21,552 nt of DNA from an uncultured archaeon (GTDB taxonomy: Archaea; Thermoproteota; CALKCG01; B24). The stretch covers positions 1 to 21,552 of the forward strand of contig CALKCG010000011.1 in NCBI GenBank assembly GCA_938082915.1, given 5' to 3'. Made by a program: the position numbers and the translations under genes. This document shows, piece by piece, positions 13,078 to 19,288 of this stretch. Each line of letters opens with the position of its first letter. The stretch's first letter is position 1. Below the pieces are notes generated by a model, which was not told the DNA's origin, searched no databases, and was given only the letters and a program-made list of their open reading frames with translations.

Positions 13078-13992
13078 TTAGAAGCCGTCAGCCGATCTCA
13101 GGACGTAGTTTAAAACACGGTTTGTATTCAACTTTAGGTTGAAGCGTTTGTTGAAGAAGCCTACTATTTTCTCCAAATCCCTCTTCAAGTAGCGTTCAGA
13201 CTCTGGATCGCCTTTTCTGAGGAATTGAGGCCAATCTATAAGCATGAAGTCTCCATCTTCTTTAATGACTATGTTATACTCGCTTAAATCTCCATGTATT
13301 AAACCAGCTTCAAAGTACACCCGTTTAACTTCATCAACGATGTCTCTGAATAGTGGAAGAGGTTCATCGATAGATTTAACCTCTACGAGTTCAACACCGC
13401 TGAAGAAACTCATAACGACAACATGTCTATTCTGAGCTATAGGCTTAGGGGCTTTAGCATTAACACGGCTTAGAATTTCAAGAGCTTCAAACTCCTTCTC
13501 AGCAGCCTTACGGCTTTGATAAAGCCAGGAGATATGCCTCCTATCGGCTATGTAGCGTCTAACCCTCCTAGTCTGTCTAAAGCTCACCCTCCCAACCCTG
13601 TGAAACTTAACTATAACCTTTTCACCGCTAGACGTTAAACCCTCGAAAACATCAGCCTCCTTACCTATACCGACAGGCTTACCTAAGGCTTCAAGCTTAC
13701 CTGCTTTAACCAAAGCATTCAAAGCCAGGAAATCGTAACCGTAGTAGTTTAACACATAGCCTTCGAACGGGCTGGCAACCCCCCTTATCAACTTAAACCC
13801 GTTAAGCCTCTTAACTCTGTATAAAACCTCCTCCCTAGGGAGGGAAGAATACCTGACAACGTCTTCAATAGGCGTATAAGCGTGGCTAACCATGCCGAGC
13901 TCGACGGCTGTTAAAACCCTAAAATCCTCAGGCTCCAATCTTCTAAAGACGCTTGTGAGAAACTCATCCATAGACATTAGACCGCATCCCAT
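13078..13992 (-). CDS. rio2: RIO2 atypical serine kinase/ATPase, ribosome maturation
   Basis: A 304-residue RIO2 protein, normal archaeal length. It has an N-terminal winged helix (about 1-90; LTAVELGMVSHAYTPIEDVV), the flexible P-loop GIGKEADVFEG (108-118), Lys129 in VIVKFHRVGRVSFR, the catalytic loop LIHGDLSEYNI (Asp235, Asn240) and the metal-binding loop LIDWPQ (Asp253). The RIO2 family acts as an ATPase in late maturation of the small ribosomal subunit. Several start codons cluster here (M1, M6, M8); MDEFLTSVFRRL from M8 is equally plausible. It lies 10 bases downstream of the helicase gene, so they likely share a transcript. Confidence 0.95.
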   Translation of the reverse strand: MGCGLMSMDEFLTSVFRRLEPEDFRVLTAVELGMVSHAYTPIEDVVRYSSLPREEVLYRVKRLNGFKLIRGVASPFEGYVLNYYGYDFLALNALVKAGKLEALGKPVGIGKEADVFEGLTSSGEKVIVKFHRVGRVSFRQTRRVRRYIADRRHISWLYQSRKAAEKEFEALEILSRVNAKAPKPIAQNRHVVVMSFFSGVELVEVKSIDEPLPLFRDIVDEVKRVYFEAGLIHGDLSEYNIVIKEDGDFMLIDWPQFLRKGDPESERYLKRDLEKIVGFFNKRFNLKLNTNRVLNYVLRSADGF

Positions 13993-14002
13993 GAAAAACT
14001 CG

Positions 14003-15613
14003 TCAAGTAAACCCTCTTAAACTCTTTTGAAAACCCAGCCTAGGCTTAAGATATTCAACCGAAACCCTCTGCGTAAAACCGTAAACCTTCTCAGAAACCT
14101 TGAGAACCCTGCGAAGCTTAGCCTCCTCATGAGTACCATTAGAAACCAACGCGTAGACACGAGCCTCCTTCTTACCTTTAGGCTGTCTAAGTACCCTGCC
14201 AAACCTTTGAATCCACTTCTTAGGGTTGCTAGGCGGGTCAACCCAAACCTCAACGTCAGCAGAAGGGATGTCAAGTCCCTCTTCAGCCACAGAAGTAGCT
14301 ACAAGCACCCTAGCACCCCTACTGAAATGCAGTAAAGCCGAAGCCTGATGCTCAGGGCTCATACCCTCCTTACCGACGAGTATGGAGACGTTTTCAAAAC
14401 CCATCTTATCCACAAGCTTCAACCCAAGCTGTTTAGCAGACCTTATAGACTCCGTAAACACTATGGCTTTACGGTAGTCTAACGCCTCCAAAAGCGTTAA
14501 AACAGCATCGTGCTTATGGTTTCTACACTCCATTAAAGCCCTCCTGAAAAGCTCAACAGCGGAAACACCTTCAAACTCTTTAAGAGGCTTCTGCAGATCC
14601 ACATTCCTCCAAGCCCTATAACCTAAAACACTACTAGCGCCATCCTCGACGACACGCTTCCTAAGATTCTCAAGAACACGCATAGTTAAGCAAAGCCTAT
14701 GACTCCTACAGACAACGGCAAGGTGACCTTCACCGTAGGTCTCTGCAATCCTACGCCTGTAAGAGTCGACGGTGAAGCCTAAAGCCTTGTAAAGCTCAAG
14801 CAGGGCTGGAGGGGGTTCGACTCTAACGATTTTCAAAGTCCTCTTAGGTATAATAGCTTTAACAGCCTCCTCTTCAACTGAGACGACTTCAATCCTATCG
14901 AAAACCCTTTTAAGTTCTTCAAGCCTCCCAGCCGAATGCAGATGCGGAGTAGCACTTAAAGCCAGTATTTTAAGATTGCAGGCTTTAGCCGTGAGGAGGA
15001 CAGAATAACCATCGGTTTCGCCTATGTAATTCTGACACTCATCCGCGACAACTACGTCGAATGGTAGAGGGGGTCTGTGGAAAACCCCCCTCAGGAATCC
15101 TACGGGGTCGCTGGTTCTCCTAGCCTCATCCAAATGACCTTGAAAAGGCGTAAGCAGGTCGTTGTAAACAGTCTGAGGAGTACAGACTATAAACTCCCAA
15201 TTCCAAACCCCAAGCTTAACCCTCTTCTCAGGAGGCATAGCGCCAGATATGAAATACGCATGTCTAACGCCGAGCATATTCCTAGCGAAAAGCGTCTGCT
15301 GAACACCTAAAGGTATTGAAGGCACTAGGAAAAGCACTCTAACAGGTTTAACCCGGGACTCCCCCATGAGATAAGCCCCGGCGATGTAGGTTTTACCAAG
15401 CCCAGTAGGCAGTCCAAGTATCAGAGTTGAACCGGCTATACGGTTTAAAATCCGCTCCTGGAAATCCCAGAGGGAGTAGTTCAACTTGAATATCTGAACA
15501 CTCCTAGGCGTTCCAAGTGGATCCCGAGGCATTAAACCGCTGATAGTCCTACTTAACGAGGAGGGGCTTCTCTCAAGCATAGAGAGGTATTCTTCCCACT
15601 CCAGCCTGACCAT
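14003..15613 (-). CDS. SF2 DEAD-like helicase, Hef/XPB-like without nuclease
   Basis: A 536-residue superfamily-2 helicase. Motif I is LPTGLGKT (68-75), motif II is the unusual DECQ (191-194) instead of DEAH/DEAD, motif III is SAT (220-222), motif V is VATSVAEEGLDIP (438-450) and motif VI is IQRFGRVLRQ (468-477). The region between the two RecA domains (about 250-370) is a helical insertion like that of Hef/FANCM or RIG-I-type helicases. The EEGLDIP and QRFGR motifs are closest in style to Hef, but the C-terminal ERCC4-type nuclease of euryarchaeal Hef is missing. It probably unwinds branched DNA at stalled forks; this is inference. It is followed by RIO2 on the same strand. Confidence 0.85.
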   Translation of the reverse strand: MVRLEWEEYLSMLERSPSSLSRTISGLMPRDPLGTPRSVQIFKLNYSLWDFQERILNRIAGSTLILGLPTGLGKTYIAGAYLMGESRVKPVRVLFLVPSIPLGVQQTLFARNMLGVRHAYFISGAMPPEKRVKLGVWNWEFIVCTPQTVYNDLLTPFQGHLDEARRTSDPVGFLRGVFHRPPLPFDVVVADECQNYIGETDGYSVLLTAKACNLKILALSATPHLHSAGRLEELKRVFDRIEVVSVEEEAVKAIIPKRTLKIVRVEPPPALLELYKALGFTVDSYRRRIAETYGEGHLAVVCRSHRLCLTMRVLENLRKRVVEDGASSVLGYRAWRNVDLQKPLKEFEGVSAVELFRRALMECRNHKHDAVLTLLEALDYRKAIVFTESIRSAKQLGLKLVDKMGFENVSILVGKEGMSPEHQASALLHFSRGARVLVATSVAEEGLDIPSADVEVWVDPPSNPKKWIQRFGRVLRQPKGKKEARVYALVSNGTHEEAKLRRVLKVSEKVYGFTQRVSVEYLKPRLGFQKSLRGFT

Positions 15614-15660
15614 AGGTAAGCCTCTACTAGGAAAAAATAGTTTAACAGGCTAATAACGGT

Positions 15661-16065
15661 TTAAGACTGTTTAACGCCACAGTATGGACAGTATACGGCT
15701 TCGGAGGGTATCTCCCTACCGCAGTCCCGGCAGGTTTTAACACTCCCACCAGCGGGTAGAAGCTTTACAACACCTCTACTCTGAAGCTGGTTGATATAGC
15801 TTACCAGGGAAAGCTCAGCCTGTTTAATATCCATGTTCTTCTCAAAGGCGAGTATTTGAACGACCTCTCTAAGCGTCCTCCTGCCGTCTAGAAGCCTTAA
15901 AACGTAAGAGCCGACGTCGTCGAAAACGTACTTTTTAGCCCTAGGTCCTAAGAGGCTTTTCCGTCTAACGGTTACACTTATCTCACCCGTGGGTTCGACG
16001 CTCCACTCCAAATCGGGATTCCTCACAGCTATACGGTCTAGAATATTGCCGCTCATCAAGACCAT
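15661..16065 (-). CDS. PqqD-like domain protein with C-terminal zinc ribbon
   Basis: A 134-residue protein. Residues about 45-105 (DDVGSYVLRLLDGRRTLREV, then KQAELSLVSYINQLQSRGVV) resemble the PqqD winged-helix-like fold, which in other systems binds peptide leaders. The C-terminus is a zinc ribbon: CRDCGREIPSEAVYCPYCG with Cys112, 115, 126 and 129. A PqqD-like domain plus ribbon is seen in archaea without a nearby radical-SAM enzyme, and none is present here. It is 47 bases ahead of the helicase gene on the same strand, so it may lead that transcript. Function unknown; a small adaptor or regulator is likely. Start MVLMSG is uncertain (second Met at position 4). Confidence 0.75.
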   Translation of the reverse strand: MVLMSGNILDRIAVRNPDLEWSVEPTGEISVTVRRKSLLGPRAKKYVFDDVGSYVLRLLDGRRTLREVVQILAFEKNMDIKQAELSLVSYINQLQSRGVVKLLPAGGSVKTCRDCGREIPSEAVYCPYCGVKQS

Positions 16066-16172
16066 GGAAATAAGGCATATCCTCAGATTTAACGGTTTCG
16101 CTTTTTAAAGAAACGCTGACAAAAACCATAGAAAATTTTTAAAAGACTTAAACCGTAGATAGAAATGGGAAA

Positions 16173-16880
16173 ATGCTGGATGAAATCTTATACGCTTCAA
16201 TACTATTCGCATGGGTTTTAACAGTAGTCCTACTAATATCTAGGAAGTCCTATGAAATAGCGAAGAAGAAGGCGGAGTCAAAACTAGGCGTTAGTGGAGA
16301 AGCCCACTACGTCGGAGTATACTTCGCCAGGAAAGTCATACATATACTAGCCGGAGGACTCGTAGCACTCCTAATACCGATGTTCAACGTCTTCAAAACA
16401 CCCATAATTCCATCAACCCTAGGACTAATACTAGCCCTATTATGCTACATACCTCATAAAACAGGGAAACTCATGTACTGGTTTCAAGACCCAAACAACA
16501 TATACGAGGTAAACTTCAGCCTAGTATGGGCTTTAATGATAAGCATAGGCTGGGTTCTAGCCAACGGAAGCTTCTGGCTACCGGCAATACCACTGATATT
16601 CATGAGCTGGGGCGACGGAGTAACCGGAATAGTTAGAAACTTCGTATTTAAAAAGAGGACGAAGCATTGGATTGGAAACCTAGCCATGTTTCTACTATGT
16701 GCTCCAATAGGCTACATCCTGAGTAGCAACATATGTAGCCCAATCTCAGGGCTGGTGGCAGCATCCATAGCAAGCCTAGTAGAACACTTCGAGAAAATCG
16801 GCAACTATATAATAGATGACAATATAACAGTCCCACTAAGTAGTTTCACAGTATTATTCCTAGCCAAACTTTTAAGCTAA
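16173..16880 (+). CDS. Dolichol/phytol kinase-like integral membrane CTP-dependent enzyme
   Basis: A 235-residue polytopic membrane protein with about six to seven helices. Family markers of the SEC59/VTE5/CDP-diglyceride group are visible: YFARKVIHILAGGLVALLIP (about 50-69), the catalytic-region SWGDGVTGIVRNFVF (145-159) followed by KHWIGNLAMFLLCAPIGY, and DDNITVPLSSFTVLFLAK near the end. Such enzymes phosphorylate or activate polyprenols or isoprenoid alcohols, supplying lipid carriers for surface glycans or isoprenoid salvage. A TATA element tttttaaaag (about 16136-16145) sits about 33 bases before the ATG. It starts away from the PqqD-like gene (divergent pair). Confidence 0.85.
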   Translation: MLDEILYASILFAWVLTVVLLISRKSYEIAKKKAESKLGVSGEAHYVGVYFARKVIHILAGGLVALLIPMFNVFKTPIIPSTLGLILALLCYIPHKTGKLMYWFQDPNNIYEVNFSLVWALMISIGWVLANGSFWLPAIPLIFMSWGDGVTGIVRNFVFKKRTKHWIGNLAMFLLCAPIGYILSSNICSPISGLVAASIASLVEHFEKIGNYIIDDNITVPLSSFTVLFLAKLLS

Positions 16881-17043
16881 CATTACCCACTTCGTTGTAC
16901 TTCTATGGATTTAAGGGAAAATCCCCCAACATCCTTCTACAGATCATGATTGCAAAGTTAGAGTCGGATGATGCTCCAACCTCCTTAAACTTACCATTTA
17001 TCTTTTAAACCTGCAACTCACCAACATGCAAAGTGAGGTAAAA

Positions 17044-17052
17044 GTATTAAAA
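17044..17052 (+). promoter_or_regulatory. TATA box of the aspartic protease gene
   Basis: gtattaaaa at 17044-17052 is about 32 bases before the ATG at 17080, matching a short leader. A second TATA-like ttttaaac at 17003-17010 precedes a 14-codon frame (17026-17070), which I do not accept as a gene. The rest of the 200-base gap after the kinase gene shows nothing clear. Confidence 0.45.
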
Positions 17053-17079
17053 GAAGATTGGATCGAATAAATCTCAGAT

Positions 17080-17460
17080 GTGAAAGTCTTGGGCGTATTC
17101 AAGGTTAGAGCGGTAGTATGGAATGTTCAGGATTTTTCGAGGAAGGTTGATGTAGACCTATTGGTTGATACAGGTTCCACGTATACGGTGATCCCGCGGA
17201 GTATACTGGAGCAACTTGGAGCCGTCAGCATAAGAACTGTTAAGCTTAGGCTAGCCGACAATAGGGTTATTGAGAAGCCTCTAGGTGAGGTGGGGATAGA
17301 AATCGATGGTTTTAAAGCTACGGCAACGCCCGTCATATTTGGAGAGGAAGATGTATTTCTTCTAGGCTCGGTCACCATGGAACAGTTGGGTTTGGCACCA
17401 GATCCTGTTGAAAGAAGGTTGAAGCCAGTCGAAGCACTACTTATGAAAGCTGTTGTTTAA
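17080..17460 (+). CDS. Retropepsin-like aspartic protease (clan AA)
   Basis: A 126-residue single-domain aspartic protease-like protein that must dimerise to form an active site. The signature VDVDLLVDTGSTYTVIPRSI contains the catalytic Asp30 in DTGS, and the second hydrophobic Gly region is DVFLLGSVTMEQLGLAPDP. Between them the beta-strand pattern RTVKLRLADNRVIEKPLGEV fits the family. No signal peptide is present, so it is probably cytoplasmic. Similar small proteins occur widely in archaea with unknown substrates. It converges with the next gene, only three bases between stops. Confidence 0.85.
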   Translation: MKVLGVFKVRAVVWNVQDFSRKVDVDLLVDTGSTYTVIPRSILEQLGAVSIRTVKLRLADNRVIEKPLGEVGIEIDGFKATATPVIFGEEDVFLLGSVTMEQLGLAPDPVERRLKPVEALLMKAVV

Positions 17461-17463
17461 GTT

Positions 17464-17727
17464 TTAAACCGCCAACTGGGAGATGAACTTTTCAACTGCT
17501 TCTTTAATCTGACCCCACTCCACTCTACTATGAATGGTAAACTTTTGATTACGTCTCCACCTGCCGTTCCTATTCAACCAGACGTATATGGCTACCTGCC
17601 TTCTACCGAAGGATTCAACTAAGGCCACTGCAGACCACCATTTAGCCGTCTTATAGATTGTAACGCTATCTAAAACCTTCAACTTCTCAGATATAGGGAT
17701 CTTATCTTCAGACATATAGCTCAACAC
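17464..17727 (-). CDS. Small basic protein, conserved-looking, unrecognised
   Basis: An 87-residue protein, rich in Trp, Lys and Arg. The core KTAKWWSAVALVESFGRRQV, AIYVWLNRNGRWRRNQKFTI and EWGQIKEAVEKFISQL suggests four beta strands followed by a helix. That outline, with aromatic residues on strands and a closing helix, resembles PC4-like single-stranded DNA-binding folds, but I cannot support the assignment from motif alone. No signal peptide. Starts MLSYMSEDK; the second Met (MSEDK) is an equal choice. It is convergent with the protease gene. The 110-base gap after its start (17728-17837) holds promoter-like A/T stretches, including cttataaac at 17764-17772. Confidence 0.65.
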   Translation of the reverse strand: MLSYMSEDKIPISEKLKVLDSVTIYKTAKWWSAVALVESFGRRQVAIYVWLNRNGRWRRNQKFTIHSRVEWGQIKEAVEKFISQLAV

Positions 17728-17837
17728 ACTCCTATGACATTAAGCCAAATAACACATCATCAACTTATAAACTTGTCAGAGTAAACTATAGCAGATAAAC
17801 TCGAGAAGCATAGTGAAATCCCCTAGAAAACCCTTAA

Positions 17838-18539
17838 ATGTCCAGTATTCAACTTCTTTTCCTAGTATTTACCTTGGAGAAACTTAAGCGTGAATTCCTA
17901 GACCTCCTTGAGAGGGATTTAGAATTCCGATACACCGTAGCAGGCTACCTAGGGCTATCTGAGATACTTAAAAGATTGGATAGACTTGAAGAAGGGCAAA
18001 CTAAACTGTGGGAGGAAGTGAAATCCCTGAGAGAAGGCCAGGGGAAGTTATGGGAGACTCAGAGTAAATTATGGGAGGAGGTTGAGGCGCTTAGAGTTGA
18101 GCATGAGAGGATACGTAAATACATGATTTCAGGCTTTAGAGATTTAAAACGAATACTTATGGTTGCATTTGAAGACCATGCAGCATCCTTCTTAGAAATA
18201 ATGCTTGAAGAAATAGGTTATCCTGAGGCTAGGGTTGAGAAGAAGTATTTAGCCTACCAAGGTCAAGTTATCGATATAAACCTTTTCTGTGAAGACCCCT
18301 TGGTCGTCGGTGAAGTAACTATAACCGTTAAAAACATTGAAGAAGGCGAAGATGAAGTCGATAAGCTTTTAAAACGTGTAAAGATAGTTGAGGAAGAGTA
18401 CGGCAGGAAACCTATGCTGATAGTTTTATCCATCGCTAGAACCACTCCTGAAATCGCTGAAGCCTTGAAGAAACTTACTGAGAGGCATGGTGTAAAGCTT
18501 ATCCTTGGAAGGGAAATAGAAGAGGCTCTTTCCATTTAA
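17838..18539 (+). CDS. DUF3782-like protein: coiled coil plus PD-(D/E)XK nuclease fold
   Basis: A 233-residue protein. The first third is helical with short repeats (LDRLEEGQTKLWEEVKSLRE, then EGQGKLWETQSKLWEEVEAL), a coiled coil typical of DUF3782. The C-terminal part has the PD-(D/E)XK layout: EDHAASFLEIMLEEIGYPEA, the strand VIDINLFCEDPLVVGEVTIT with Asp and Glu, and a closing helix-strand pair (RKPMLIVLSIARTTPEIAEA). The E-x-K element reads EVT, so the Lys is missing and activity is uncertain. The start may be the TTG at 17874 (MEKLKREFLDLLE in effect), since the first 12 residues MSSIQLLFLVFT are unlike relatives. Function unknown; possibly DNA repair or a mobile-element-associated nuclease. 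Confidence 0.75.
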   Translation: MSSIQLLFLVFTLEKLKREFLDLLERDLEFRYTVAGYLGLSEILKRLDRLEEGQTKLWEEVKSLREGQGKLWETQSKLWEEVEALRVEHERIRKYMISGFRDLKRILMVAFEDHAASFLEIMLEEIGYPEARVEKKYLAYQGQVIDINLFCEDPLVVGEVTITVKNIEEGEDEVDKLLKRVKIVEEEYGRKPMLIVLSIARTTPEIAEALKKLTERHGVKLILGREIEEALSI

Positions 18540-18609
18540 ATCCATATTCAATCCGTCGATATTTGAAGGCTCCAGTTTAAGCATGAGTTTAAAAACCAAG
18601 CATTGCCTG

Positions 18610-19110
18610 TTAATCGCTTCTCACACGGTACGTTTTCTCCAAGTTCACTGAAGCTTCACGGTTTACATTTATGAATAGGTATGTCGCCGACGCCGTCACG
18701 CTTCCAACTATTCTTAAAGTCACACTTCCACGCTCCATGGAGTTTCTAACCGCCATTAGAATCGTACCTGCTTCTATATATACCACCCCATCCAACGTTG
18801 CAACCCTCTTAGATGGAAGAGGTTTACCAGTGGCGGTTATCTCCCCAAGCTTGACATCTCCTAAGAAAACTTCCAAGTAAACCGATTGAAGAGTGATGGA
18901 CGTATCTGTAGGGTTTTCAATGGTCAACGTTATCTTAACTTCTGCACTCGGAGGAAACAGCGATACATCTACGACTTTAAAACCAGAAACCTCCATGGTT
19001 TCCAGAGACCTATTTAAAACTTCAGCTGTCTTCACATAGCCGTAACCGTAGAGCCCCACTGGAAAACCCACGACCAATAAAACGACTAATACTGAGACTA
19101 CAGTCTTCAC
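18610..19110 (-). CDS. Membrane-anchored LEA14/WHy-domain protein
   Basis: About 166 residues from GTG 19110: VKTVVSVLVVLLVVGFPVGL, one N-terminal membrane helix, then an external beta-sandwich of the LEA14/water-stress-hypersensitivity type. Signature pattern: GFKVVDVSLFPPSAEVKITL, TIENPTDTSITLQSVYLEVF and KLGEITATG. An upstream ATG at 19188 would add 26 residues (MKWVECKLF...) but lies before the TATA box tatata (about 19135-19142), which sits 29 bases from the GTG, so I prefer the GTG. Such proteins are linked to desiccation or envelope stabilisation; the role here is unknown. Confidence 0.75.
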   Translation of the reverse strand: MKTVVSVLVVLLVVGFPVGLYGYGYVKTAEVLNRSLETMEVSGFKVVDVSLFPPSAEVKITLTIENPTDTSITLQSVYLEVFLGDVKLGEITATGKPLPSKRVATLDGVVYIEAGTILMAVRNSMERGSVTLRIVGSVTASATYLFINVNREASVNLEKTYRVRSD

Positions 19111-19288
19111 ATCCCCACTTACCCCATCAACCACTATATATACTTTACCTACTACTCGACGGAAAAGCTTACATTCCACCCATTTCATAGCAATCTTAAG
19201 CAGATACTGCTAGATAGAGGCTTATCCGATAGAGTTAAATAATTCGAATGTGTTGCTTACCTTGAAAAAACTGGAGAAGAGTGATGTT

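Noticed and set aside
17026..17070. 14-codon frame (MQSEVKVLKEDWIE) ahead of the protease
   Set aside because: It has a TATA-like element but is very short and its start lies too close to that element; no evidence that it is translated.
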